Of a stretch of 64,000 nucleotides of DNA, positions 17,603 to 25,856 are shown one piece after another (position 1 is the stretch's first letter; each line of letters begins with the position of its first letter). The stretch is from contig NZ_KB905370.1 of the NCBI RefSeq assembly GCF_000378985.1, positions 2,983,210 through 3,047,209 on the forward strand, read 5' to 3'. The notes beneath the pieces were generated by a model. That model saw only the letters and a list, made by a program, of their open reading frames with translations, was not told the DNA's origin and did no database searches. The DNA comes from Ensifer sp. BR816 (GTDB lineage Bacteria; Pseudomonadota; Alphaproteobacteria; Rhizobiales; Rhizobiaceae). Position numbers and translations under genes: made by a program.

Positions 17603-18697
17603 TTACTCCAGCGGCACATACTCGCCACCCTTCCAAACATACCACACCCAGTTCTGAACGGTGAGGTCGCCCTTCGCGTCGAAATCGACCCGGCCGAGCA
17701 CCGTATCGAACTGGTAGTCGCGTAGCGCGGCGATGACTTTCTGCGGTTCCAGCGAGCCGGCCTTTTGAACAGCCTGCGCCCAGACCTCGGCAGCACCGTA
17801 GCTGTGCAATGTCCAGGAGTCCGGCTCGAAGTTCTCGGCCCGGAAGCGCTTGACGACGTCCGCCGCCTCGGAATTCCGACGCGGGTCGGCGACGAAGGTG
17901 AAAAGCGTCCCCTCGGCGGCGGGGCCCGCAATAAGGCCAAAGGCTTCCGTCGCCGTATCGTCACCGGAAATCACCTGCACCGGATAGGCGCGCTCGCGCG
18001 CCGCGCGAACCATAAGGGCCGCTTCCGTATGGTAGCCTCCGAGATAGAGCACTGCGATGTCGGCCGCTTGCAACTCTGCGATCTCGGCCGAGTAGTCGTC
18101 CTTTCCGGGCTCATAGCTCTGGAAGATCGCTTCGTCGATGCCCCGCTTGTTCAGTTGCTTCTTCGTCTCTGCGGCGAGGCCCTTGCCATAGGTCGTGTCG
18201 TCGTGAAGGATTGCGATCTTCTTGGTCCCCCAGTGGTCGGCCAGATAGTTGCCGGCCTTCAGACCCTGGGCATCGTCACGGCTGCACACGCGAAAGACGT
18301 TGGAATGGCCCTGCTCGGTCAAGGTGGGGTTGGTCGAGGACGGCGAAATCTGCAGAACGCCGGCCTCGAAGTAGATTTTGGATGCAGGGATCGAAGCTCC
18401 CGAGCAGTAGTGTCCGACAACGAAGACCGCATGGTCGGCAACCAGCTTCCGGGCGGCAGCAACTGCTTGCTGCGGATCGCAGAAATCGTCGGCAACGACT
18501 AGGCGGACCTGCTGGCCGAGCACGCCGCCGGCGGCATTGATCTCGGCGACGGCCATCTCCGCGCCGCGCTTCAACTGCGTTCCGGTCCAGGCGAGCTTTC
18601 CAGACATCGGGCCGGCGACGCCGATCAGAACTTCCGCTTGAACCGGAAAGCTGAGCGCATAGGCCAGAACAAGGGCAAGGGCGACGGATCGGCGCAT
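17603..18697 (-). CDS. Orphan LivK-type periplasmic binding protein
   Basis: This 364-aa protein has a signal peptide (MRRSVALALVLAYALSFPVQA) followed by the type I periplasmic-binding fold of the Leu/Ile/Val family, with VLIGVAGPMSGKLAWTGTQL, GHYCSGASIPASKIY and IAILHDDTTYGKGLA as typical segments. The ATG at 18697 follows GGAGG-like purines and places the signal peptide at the N-terminus. No Liv permease or ATPase is encoded nearby, so it is an orphan. Its only same-strand neighbour is the receptor-type adenylate cyclase 83 bases downstream. It may still serve a Liv importer encoded elsewhere. Confidence 0.85.
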   Translation of the reverse strand: MRRSVALALVLAYALSFPVQAEVLIGVAGPMSGKLAWTGTQLKRGAEMAVAEINAAGGVLGQQVRLVVADDFCDPQQAVAAARKLVADHAVFVVGHYCSGASIPASKIYFEAGVLQISPSSTNPTLTEQGHSNVFRVCSRDDAQGLKAGNYLADHWGTKKIAILHDDTTYGKGLAAETKKQLNKRGIDEAIFQSYEPGKDDYSAEIAELQAADIAVLYLGGYHTEAALMVRAARERAYPVQVISGDDTATEAFGLIAGPAAEGTLFTFVADPRRNSEAADVVKRFRAENFEPDSWTLHSYGAAEVWAQAVQKAGSLEPQKVIAALRDYQFDTVLGRVDFDAKGDLTVQNWVWYVWKGGEYVPLE

Positions 18698-18755
18698 GGT
18701 GCCTCCGCCTCGAATATACTCTGGATGTATCGGCGCTGCCACTCGCCTGTGGCGT

Positions 18756-19199
18756 TCAGCGGTTGATCGGTGGCCCGTCCGCCACATGAGCCCGATATTG
18801 CGGCAGGTCGTCCGCAATCGTGAACCAAGGCGCTTTCGAACCGACGAAGATGTGCTCGCTCGGCCGGATCGTGGGCTCGTCGGCGAGCGGACCGAGCGTC
18901 ACATGCACATAGGCGCCGTCGCGGACGACCGAATAGAGAAACGAGCCGCATTTGCGGCAGCGGGCGTCGTGCGCATTCTCCTCGCCGAAGGTCTGGAGAT
19001 GATCCGTACCTTCGGTGACGGTAAACTTTTCCCGCTCGATGCCGGCAAACGGCTTGAAGGCCGAGCCCGTCGTCCGCCGACAATCCGCGCAATGGCAATT
19101 TGCGGCATAGCGGAAGGCGTCGGCAACGACATAGTGAACGGCACCGCAAAAGCACCGTCCTGCCAGCATCCGGACGTTCTGATTTGTCGTATTTGTCAT
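18756..19199 (-). CDS. GFA (CENP-V/GFA) family zinc protein
   Basis: This 147-aa protein carries the family's zinc cysteines: GRCFCGAVHY near the N-terminus, CHCADCRRTTGSAF in the middle and CRKCGS further on. Members were named for glutathione-dependent formaldehyde activation, but most have no proven activity. I start it at the second of two adjacent ATGs (19199), where the AGGA spacing is better; the other adds one residue. It lies just upstream of the LivK-like gene on the same strand, 58 bases away, with no sign that the two work together. Confidence 0.82.
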   Translation of the reverse strand: MTNTTNQNVRMLAGRCFCGAVHYVVADAFRYAANCHCADCRRTTGSAFKPFAGIEREKFTVTEGTDHLQTFGEENAHDARCRKCGSFLYSVVRDGAYVHVTLGPLADEPTIRPSEHIFVGSKAPWFTIADDLPQYRAHVADGPPINR

Positions 19200-19350
19200 C
19201 ATGTTCCTCGTGCGCCAACGGGCGAGCAAGCCGCTTCGCATCGATTAGCGGCGCGCCAGGAGGCGGATCAGGCGGCCAGCACTCAAGATGAAATCTTTCG
19301 CAAAGGGCGCTGGATTGCAAGCATGCCGGTGAGGACGGCAGACGGGTCCA

Positions 19351-20619
19351 TCAACCAGGGGCTCCGGGACTTCGCCCGCCGGCAATCTTACGCCGCCGGT
19401 CGAGCCAGCGCATCGCCGGAGTGACGGTCAGCCCGTGCGTCACGATGGAAACGAGCACGATCAAGGCGATGGCGGACCACATGATGCCGACCGCCTCGAA
19501 ATTGGCCATTCCGGTTGCGAATGCGAGATAGTAGATCGAGCCCAGGCCGCGGATGCCGAACACGGCGATCGCGAGCCTTTCTCCCTTGGGCAAGGTCGAC
19601 GGCAGGCTCACCCAGCCGACGACCGGTCGGGCGATCACCAGGACGAACAGGGCAAAGACAACCACGCGCCAATCGAGCGCGGCAATGAACTGCCCGATGC
19701 TGACGGCGGCCCCGAAGCAGACGAGAAGCACCATCATCAGCAGTCTTTCGATCTGTTCGGAGAAGTCATGAAGCTCCTTGTGAAATTCGTGATGCCGCTC
19801 GACGGTGCGGAAGGAGAGTGCGGCGACGAACACGGCCACGAATCCATAGCCGTAGACAAGCTCGGTCAGGCTATAGGCGATGCAGGTAATCCCCAATGCG
19901 ACGAGGCCGTCGCCTGTGCGCACGAGAGCTGCGCCTTTCGGCAGGCGAAACGTCGCGAAGCCCAGCACCTTGCCGATCATCCATCCCATCACGACCCCGG
20001 CAAAGAGCCGCCACAAGACATCGAAGAGCAGCCAGTCGATGAACCAGTCCGGCTGATCGGAGGCAAATGTGATCGCAATCGCCAAATAAACGAACGGGAA
20101 GCTGAGGCCGTCGTTCAGGCCGGCTTCGGATGTGAGTGCGAATCGGACTTCATCCTCCCTCCCGGTCTGCGGCGGCCCTACCTGGACATCGCTCGCCAGG
20201 ACCGGATCGGTCGGCGCAAGGCAGGCGGCGAGCAGGATGGCGGAAGCAACCCCCAGGCCGAGAATCCACGAGGCGGCGGCCGCCATGACGGCAATGCCCA
20301 GCGGCATTGCGATTCCTAGGAGCCGCCAGGTGAGCGCCCAGTTGCGCAGCCCGACGGGACGGTCGATTTTCAGTCCGGCTCCCATCAGCGCGACGATGAC
20401 CGTGAACTCCGTCACATGCTCTATGACAAGTCGGCGGTCGAATGAGGCGAGGTGGACAACCGGGTTGAGGATGGTGTGGCCGACGAGGGCGCCAATCGCG
20501 ATGCAGAAGATGGGGAGAGAAAGCGGCAGGCGGCGAAAGGCCATGGGAATCCAGGCGGTCAGCAGAATCACCAGCCCCAACAGCCCGAGTGTTATGTCGT
20601 AGCGGACCATCTCTCCCAT
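19351..20619 (-). CDS. Cation:proton antiporter, CPA1 (NhaP-like)
   Basis: This 422-aa protein has about 12 hydrophobic helices and the CPA signature segments APTDPVLASDV (the ion-site Asp region) and SEAGLNDGLSFP. It lacks a long cytoplasmic tail or RCK domain, and ends soon after the last helix with a basic stretch. It probably exchanges Na+ or K+ for H+ across the inner membrane. A full-match EcfG promoter lies about 100 bases upstream on the minus strand, consistent with a role in osmotic, salt or pH stress. Confidence 0.87.
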   Translation of the reverse strand: MGEMVRYDITLGLLGLVILLTAWIPMAFRRLPLSLPIFCIAIGALVGHTILNPVVHLASFDRRLVIEHVTEFTVIVALMGAGLKIDRPVGLRNWALTWRLLGIAMPLGIAVMAAAASWILGLGVASAILLAACLAPTDPVLASDVQVGPPQTGREDEVRFALTSEAGLNDGLSFPFVYLAIAITFASDQPDWFIDWLLFDVLWRLFAGVVMGWMIGKVLGFATFRLPKGAALVRTGDGLVALGITCIAYSLTELVYGYGFVAVFVAALSFRTVERHHEFHKELHDFSEQIERLLMMVLLVCFGAAVSIGQFIAALDWRVVVFALFVLVIARPVVGWVSLPSTLPKGERLAIAVFGIRGLGSIYYLAFATGMANFEAVGIMWSAIALIVLVSIVTHGLTVTPAMRWLDRRRKIAGGRSPGAPG

Positions 20620-20717
20620 GTTTCAGAGGCTCGACGGTTGGAGAGCTGGACGGGGGTCGAGTATCGCCGGGGGGCTTGCGAACATAGTGGCTCCGAAAAC
20701 GCGGCAGGACGTTCGAA

Positions 20718-20743
20718 AACGCATCCGCCGTCCGTGTCGTTCC
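20718..20743 (-). promoter_or_regulatory. EcfG (RpoE2)-type promoter upstream of the CPA1 antiporter
   Basis: Read on the minus strand, GGAAC (20743-20739) is followed after 17 bases by CGTT (20721-20718), a full match to the general-stress consensus. It lies in the 239-base gap before the antiporter start at 20619, giving a leader of about 90 bases. Confidence 0.62.
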
Positions 20744-20858
20744 CTGTCCGGCACTCATCACCGTTCGTTGATGAGGCGGACATCTGGAATCAGGAAGTTG
20801 GCGCCCCGATATCAGATGCATGGTCAACCAAGTTGCTTTGATGGGAGGGTCAAAGGAA

Positions 20859-21086
20859 ATGCGGGTGCGCTTTTCGGATCTCGCCATTAACGATCAAGAA
20901 ATCGCGATGCTCCGGCGCGTTCACGTCTACGCGTGCTCCTTGAGAGAACTGGAGCCGGAAAGTGTGGACGGTGCGGAGGTCGGCAAGATGCTTTTTCACC
21001 TCTACCAGCAGGGCGTAAGGCGTGAGACCGCCTTGATGCGGATGCTGACGACGGGCGAAGCCGTTCCCGGAGTGGGCAGCGGCTAA
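20859..21086 (+). CDS. Small hypothetical protein, 75 aa
   Basis: This short soluble-looking protein (MRVRFSDLAINDQEIAMLRR at its start) has no transmembrane helix and no motif I recognise; its mostly helical, acidic/basic mix suggests a folded small protein. The ATG at 20859 has GGGAGGG about 9-10 bases upstream. A longer frame from the ATG at 20820 would read through that ribosome-binding site. It is divergent from the antiporter gene and lies between two genes with stress promoters. I found no clear promoter of its own. Confidence 0.5.
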   Translation: MRVRFSDLAINDQEIAMLRRVHVYACSLRELEPESVDGAEVGKMLFHLYQQGVRRETALMRMLTTGEAVPGVGSG

Positions 21087-21174
21087 GATCGCCGTCGAGG
21101 TGCCATACGGTCCCCGAGTGGGACATTGCTTGCCGGGTGGCGGGTAGTTTGCCGCGACGGCACGCCCCGTTGCG

Positions 21175-21198
21175 TGAACCTTTGGGGCCCTGAAGCGT
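21175..21198 (+). promoter_or_regulatory. Weak EcfG-like promoter before the 34-aa membrane peptide gene
   Basis: TGAAC near 21176-21180 followed by CGTT around 21195 resembles the general-stress promoter but has one mismatch in the -35 part and a spacer that is a base short. It is positioned correctly, about 40 bases before the ATG at 21236. Confidence 0.25.
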
Positions 21199-21235
21199 TT
21201 TATTTGACCCTCGCAACGACGTGGAGGAAAGCACT

Positions 21236-21340
21236 ATGCGTCGCGACATTCAGCGTTCCATGATGATCGAAATGATCGCGCTGATCGCTGCGCTTGCGGT
21301 GGTCTCCGTGATCATGGTCGTAACGCTCATTCCCGGCTGA
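21236..21340 (+). CDS. 34-aa single-helix membrane peptide
   Basis: This very short frame begins MRRDIQRSMMIEMIALIAAL and ends VVTLIPG: a short basic N-terminus, then one hydrophobic helix of about 22 residues and almost nothing after it. The ribosome-binding site is strong, GGAGG eight bases before the ATG. The positive N-terminus predicts N-in orientation. No family is recognised. It lies between a small hypothetical gene and the YihY gene, within the stretch rich in stress promoters, and may be a stress-induced membrane peptide (inference). Confidence 0.6.
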   Translation: MRRDIQRSMMIEMIALIAALAVVSVIMVVTLIPG

Positions 21341-21469
21341 ACACGAACAGGCTGGAGAGACGCCGATTTCCGGATGGATCGCTGTGCCCATCCGATGATT
21401 TCTTGATTCCGGCGGATCGCGTCTGCCGTGCACGTGCTGTCCTGGATCCGCTCAATCCACAGACGCTTG

Positions 21470-21494
21470 GGAACAACGCGTCATGCAGAGCGTT
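21470..21494 (+). promoter_or_regulatory. EcfG (RpoE2)-type promoter of the YihY gene
   Basis: GGAAC (21470-21474), 16 bases, then CGTT (21491-21494) is a full match to the general-stress promoter. Transcription would begin near 21500, which rules out in-frame starts upstream and supports the ATG at 21532. Confidence 0.65.
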
Positions 21495-21531
21495 GGGCAT
21501 ATCGCCCGAAAACAAGCACCGGACGCCCTCG

Positions 21532-22530
21532 ATGAGCGCGAAGGACGCCGATCTGTCGAAGTCTTTGGAAGCCGCCGAGCCGGGGCGGGGACGCTGTGCG
21601 GCCACGCCGGAAGATATACCAGCGAAGGGGATGCGCGACGTATTTTGGCGGGTCGTCTCCAAGATCTCGGAGGAGCGCGTCTTCCTGATCGCAGCAGGGG
21701 TAAGCTTCTACCTTCTGCTGGCGTTGTTTCCGGCTCTGGGTGCGCTGGTTTCCCTCTACGGATTCATCGCCGATCCCTCCGATATCGGAACGCACATGGC
21801 CGTGTTGGACGAGCTTCTGCCGCCCGGCTCCTACGGCCTGATCATGGATCAGTTGAAGTCCCTCACCACGCAGAAGACAACCACCCTCAGCCTTGGCTTC
21901 ATCGGTGGCTTGTTGGTCTCCCTGTGGAGTGCGGCCAATGGCATCGCGGCACTTTTCGACGCCATGAACGTCGCCTACGGAGAGAAAGAGAAGAGGGGCA
22001 TCGTATACAGAACGCTGTTGTGCCTCGCCTTCACCTTTGCCGCCCTGGTTTTTGCCGTCGTCCTCATCGTGGCGATCGGCGTCATCCCGGTGCTGCTTGC
22101 CTATTTGTGGCTCGACCGCTGGATCGAGATACTGACCAGAGTAGCGCGGTGGCCCGCCATCCTGTTCCTAGCCACCCTCGGCACGGCTCTGATCTATCGC
22201 TTCGGGCCGAGCCGTGAGCGGGCGAAACTACGGTGGCTGAATTGGGGCGCCGTATTCAGCACATTGCTGTGGCTCGTCGCCTCATGGATCTTTTCCTACT
22301 ACCTGGAAAATTTCGCCAACTACAACGCGACCTACGGTGCCCTTGGCGCGCTGGTCGGTTTCATGATGTGGGTCTGGATTTCGATGGTCATCCTGATCAC
22401 CGGCGCGCTCCTCAACGCCGAACTTGAGCATCAGACGGCGGTCGATTCCACCACTGGCGAGCCGTTGCCGATGGGCGAACGCGGTGCCTATGTCGCCGAC
22501 ACGCTCGGGAAGGCGGCGGACCAGGCTTGA
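21532..22530 (+). CDS. YihY/BrkB family inner-membrane protein
   Basis: This 332-aa protein has a polar N-terminus of about 50 residues and then six hydrophobic helices. It carries the family's marker segments: RVFLIAAGVSFYLLLALFPA near the first helix, GLLVSLWSAANGIAALFDAMN in the middle and YNATYGALGALVGFMMWVWI near the end. YihY proteins (once miscalled RNase BN) have no settled function. An in-frame ATG at 21403 would add 43 residues but lies upstream of a full-match EcfG promoter, so I start at 21532. The ribosome-binding site there is weak, which leaves some doubt about the exact codon. Confidence 0.83.
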   Translation: MSAKDADLSKSLEAAEPGRGRCAATPEDIPAKGMRDVFWRVVSKISEERVFLIAAGVSFYLLLALFPALGALVSLYGFIADPSDIGTHMAVLDELLPPGSYGLIMDQLKSLTTQKTTTLSLGFIGGLLVSLWSAANGIAALFDAMNVAYGEKEKRGIVYRTLLCLAFTFAALVFAVVLIVAIGVIPVLLAYLWLDRWIEILTRVARWPAILFLATLGTALIYRFGPSRERAKLRWLNWGAVFSTLLWLVASWIFSYYLENFANYNATYGALGALVGFMMWVWISMVILITGALLNAELEHQTAVDSTTGEPLPMGERGAYVADTLGKAADQA

Positions 22531-22700
22531 TGGCAGCAGAGTGCGAGGTCTTCAGCGATCGGCAGAACCTGTCGTGCCCTGCGTCAGTCGCCCCTCGACA
22601 TACGTCGACCGCACCCTATTTGCACCCACGGTGAGTGTGCGGGGATGCGTCCGATCGCGACCACTGTTTGGAAGAAGAAGCCGGGCTATCCGCATGAAAA

Positions 22701-22715
22701 CGCAGAATTTCTGCG
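22701..22715. promoter_or_regulatory. Inverted repeat CGCAG-N5-CTGCG upstream of ugpB
   Basis: Arms CGCAG (22701-22705) and CTGCG (22711-22715) flank AATTT. The repeat lies 39 bases before the ugpB ATG, a usual place for an operator. No convincing PHO box (two CTGTCAT-like repeats) was found in the 223-base gap, although ugp operons are typically Pho-controlled. Confidence 0.35.
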
Positions 22716-22753
22716 GTCAGCGCGGATGGGGCTGAGCAAGGGAGGAAAATTCT

Positions 22754-24052
22754 ATGCGATTGACTGCAGTTTCCGCGACAATGGCCGCATTAAGCGCGTT
22801 CACGCTCCAGGCACAGGCTGCCACCGAATTGCAGTGGTGGCACGCGATGACCGGCGCCAACAACGAGATGATCGAAGAGATCGCCAAGGAGTTCAACGAA
22901 AGCCAGAGCACCTACAAGGTGGTGCCTGTGTTCAAGGGCACCTATCCCGAAACATTGAACGCCGGGATCGCCGCCTTCCGGTCGAAGCAGCCGCCAGCGA
23001 TCATCCAGGTCTTCGATGCCGGCAGCGGCACGATGATGGCGGCCGAGGGCGCGATCGTGCCGGCGATGGAAGTGCTGCAGAAAGGCGGCTTCACCTTCGA
23101 CAAGTCGCAATACATGCCGGGCATCGTGTCCTATTACTCAAAGCCCGACGGTACCATGCTCTCCTTCCCGTACAACTCCTCCTCGCCGATCCTCTACTAC
23201 AACAAGGACGCCTTCCAGAAGGCGGGACTCGATCCCAACAGCCCGCCGAAGACCTGGCCGGAGGTCTTCGAAGCTGCGAAGAAGATCAAGACGAGCGGGG
23301 CTTCCGCCTGCGGCCTGACCTCCACCTGGTTAACCTGGATCCAGACGGAGAACTTCGCGGCATGGAACAACGTTCCGTATGGGACCAATGAGAACGGCCT
23401 CGGCAGCACCGACGTGAAGCTCGAGATCAACGCGCCGATCTATGTCGAGCATTTCCAGGCGATTGCCGATCTCGCCAAGGACGGCGTCTTCCGCTACGGC
23501 GGGCGCACCTCCGAGGCCAAGCAACTCTTCACGTCCGGGGAATGCGCCATCATGACGGAATCATCCGGAGGTCTCGGCGATATCATCAAGAGCGGGGTGA
23601 ACTACGGCATCGGCCAACTGCCCTATTACGAGGGCCACGGCCCGCAGAACACGATCCCTGGCGGCGCCAGCCTCTGGGTCTTCGCCGGCAAATCCGACGA
23701 GGAATACAAGGGAGTCGCCGAGTTCTTCAACTTCCTGTCACAGACGAAAGTCCAGGCCAAGCTGCATCAGGTCTCCGGCTACGTGCCGGTGACGATGGCC
23801 GCCTACGAAGAGACGAAGAAGTCCGGCTTCTACGAAAAGAACCCCGGCCGTGAAACACCGATCCTGCAGATGACCGGCAAGGCACCAACCGAGAATTCCA
23901 AGGGCGTTCGACTCATCAACCTGCCGCAGGTGCGCGACATCCTCAACGAGGAATTCGAGGCGATGCTATCCGGGCAGCAGGACGCAAAGACGACGCTCGA
24001 CAAGGCGGTCGAGCGCGGCAATGCTGCGATTGCAGCGGCAATCAGCAACTAG
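22754..24052 (+). CDS. ugpB: Glycerol-3-phosphate ABC importer, substrate-binding protein UgpB
   Basis: This 432-aa periplasmic protein has a signal peptide (MRLTAVSATMAALSAFTLQA), then the binding fold that matches UgpB closely: TELQWWHAMTGANNEMIEEI, YNSSSPILYYNKDAFQKAGL and GGASLWVFAGKSDEEYKGVA. It captures sn-glycerol-3-phosphate and glycerophosphodiesters. The start is set by GGGAGGAAAATTCT before the ATG. It leads ugpBAEC with 65 bases before ugpA. The length is usual for the family. Confidence 0.94.
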   Translation: MRLTAVSATMAALSAFTLQAQAATELQWWHAMTGANNEMIEEIAKEFNESQSTYKVVPVFKGTYPETLNAGIAAFRSKQPPAIIQVFDAGSGTMMAAEGAIVPAMEVLQKGGFTFDKSQYMPGIVSYYSKPDGTMLSFPYNSSSPILYYNKDAFQKAGLDPNSPPKTWPEVFEAAKKIKTSGASACGLTSTWLTWIQTENFAAWNNVPYGTNENGLGSTDVKLEINAPIYVEHFQAIADLAKDGVFRYGGRTSEAKQLFTSGECAIMTESSGGLGDIIKSGVNYGIGQLPYYEGHGPQNTIPGGASLWVFAGKSDEEYKGVAEFFNFLSQTKVQAKLHQVSGYVPVTMAAYEETKKSGFYEKNPGRETPILQMTGKAPTENSKGVRLINLPQVRDILNEEFEAMLSGQQDAKTTLDKAVERGNAAIAAAISN

Positions 24053-24117
24053 TGCATCAGGCAGCCGCCTGCGGTCGGGCGACCGTGGGCGGTCTCGGTT
24101 GCTGAAGGAGATTGCGT

Positions 24118-24999
24118 GTGCAGCGCGTCATTTTTCCGAACAAGATCCTGCCCTACATCCTGGTTGCCCCACAGATCGTGTTGACGATCGTGTTCTTCTT
24201 CTGGCCGGCAAGCCAGGCGCTTTACCAATCCGTCATGCGCGAGGACCCGTTCGGCTTGAAGAGCGGTTTCGTCGGGCTCGCCAACTTCCGTGCCATACTC
24301 GCGGATGAGAGCTATCTGAACTCGCTGCAGGTGACGGTGATCTTCAGCGTCCTGACTGCGCTCCTGTCGATGGGCCTCGCCTTGCTTCTGGCAACGGCAG
24401 CCGACCGCGTCGTGCGCGGCCAGACCTTCTATCGCACCTTGCTGATCTGGCCCTATGCCGTCGCGCCGGCGGTCGCCGGTATGCTCTGGCTTTTCATGTT
24501 CAATCCGGCGATGGGCACATTCGCCTATATGCTGCGCCGCAACGGCATCTACTGGGATCCCTTGCTCAATGGCAATCACGCCATGATCCTGATCGTCGTT
24601 GCCGCCGCCTGGAAACAGATCAGCTATAATTTCCTCTTCTTCGTCGCCGGGCTCCAGGCGATACCGAAATCCTTGATCGAAGCAGCGGCGATCGACGGCG
24701 CACGCGGCACCCGGCGCTTCTGGACGATCGTGTTTCCGCTGCTCGCGCCGACGACATTCTTCCTCCTCGTCGTCAACACCGTCTATGCCTTCTTCGATAC
24801 CTTCGGCATCATCCATTCCGTCACCGGCGGAGGGCCGGCAAAGGCTACAGAAACACTGGTCTACAAGGTCTACAACGACGGCTTCGTCAATCTGAACCTC
24901 GGCTCTTCCGCCGCGCAGTCCGTCATCCTGATGGCGATCGTCGTCGCCCTCACTGCCTTCCAGTTCCGCTTCGTCGAAAGGCGGGTCCATTATGGGTGA
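24118..24999 (+). CDS. ugpA: Glycerol-3-phosphate ABC importer permease UgpA
   Basis: This 293-aa permease has six predicted transmembrane helices and the MalF/UgpA-type coupling loop, with [20 protein letters not shown] (the EAA motif contacting UgpC) at about 178-198. I start it at the GTG at 24118, which has GAAGGAG seven bases upstream; a TTG two codons earlier is possible. The next gene, ugpE, begins nine bases after its stop. Confidence 0.93.
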   Translation: MQRVIFPNKILPYILVAPQIVLTIVFFFWPASQALYQSVMREDPFGLKSGFVGLANFRAILADESYLNSLQVTVIFSVLTALLSMGLALLLATAADRVVRGQTFYRTLLIWPYAVAPAVAGMLWLFMFNPAMGTFAYMLRRNGIYWDPLLNGNHAMILIVVAAAWKQISYNFLFFVAGLQAIPKSLIEAAAIDGARGTRRFWTIVFPLLAPTTFFLLVVNTVYAFFDTFGIIHSVTGGGPAKATETLVYKVYNDGFVNLNLGSSAAQSVILMAIVVALTAFQFRFVERRVHYG

Positions 25000-25007
25000 G
25001 ATCGCCG

Positions 25008-25856
25008 ATGATTGAGAAGCGCCCCATTTCCAACCTCATAGGCCACCTGATGCTCATCCTGGGCATCATCATCGTCGTCTTTCCGATCTACTACACCTTC
25101 GTCGCGTCGAGCCTGACATCGACGGAGATCGTCCGTCCGCCAATGGCGCTGGCCCCCGGCGGACGGCTCGCCGAAAACTACGGCGAAGCACTGTCGGGCG
25201 GCGTAGAGCGCGTGGTCGGCGTCAGTCTGGAACGGCTGCTGTTCAACACATTCGTGGTGGCGATTGCAATCGCGGTCGGCAAGATCGTGATCTCTTTCCT
25301 GTCGGCCTTTGCGATCGTCTTTTTCCGTTTCCCGCTGCGCATGGCCTTCTTCTGGATGATCTTCATCACCCTGATGCTTCCGGTGGAGGTCCGGATCCTG
25401 CCCACCTACAAGGTGATCGTAGACCTTGGGTTGATCGATACCTATGCCGGCCTGACCTTGCCCCTGATGGCGTCGGCAACGGCGACCTTCCTGTTCCGGC
25501 AGTTCTTCCTGACGGTTCCGGGCGAGCTCGTGGAGGCGGCACGCATCGACAATGCGGGGCCGTTCCGCTTCATGCGGGACATCCTGCTGCCGCTGTCGAA
25601 GACCAATATCGCAGCCCTCTTCGTGATCCTCTTCATCTACGGGTGGACGCAATATCTCTGGCCGCTCCTGGTGACCAACGACAGCCGAATGAACACCATC
25701 ATCATCGGCCTTCGGAAGATGGTCGATTTTGCCGACGCCTCGACACCCTGGAATTACGTGATGGTCACGGCCATCCTGGCGATCATCCCACCGGTCGTGG
25801 TGGTTGTGCTGATGCAGCGCTGGTTCGTCAAAGGCCTGGTTGAAACGGAGAAATAA
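25008..25856 (+). CDS. ugpE: Glycerol-3-phosphate ABC importer permease UgpE
   Basis: This 282-aa second permease of the importer has six hydrophobic helices and the EAA loop seen in [20 protein letters not shown]. The segment [20 protein letters not shown] is characteristic of UgpE. The ATG at 25008 fits family length; a GTG four codons earlier overlaps nothing but has a poorer site. Its TAA stop shares the final A with the ATG of ugpC (TAATG), so the two are coupled. Confidence 0.93.
   Translation: MIEKRPISNLIGHLMLILGIIIVVFPIYYTFVASSLTSTEIVRPPMALAPGGRLAENYGEALSGGVERVVGVSLERLLFNTFVVAIAIAVGKIVISFLSAFAIVFFRFPLRMAFFWMIFITLMLPVEVRILPTYKVIVDLGLIDTYAGLTLPLMASATATFLFRQFFLTVPGELVEAARIDNAGPFRFMRDILLPLSKTNIAALFVILFIYGWTQYLWPLLVTNDSRMNTIIIGLRKMVDFADASTPWNYVMVTAILAIIPPVVVVVLMQRWFVKGLVETEK

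Noticed and set aside
17603..18697. Complete branched-chain amino acid ABC importer
   Set aside because: Only the binding protein is present; none of the permease or ATPase genes occurs nearby.
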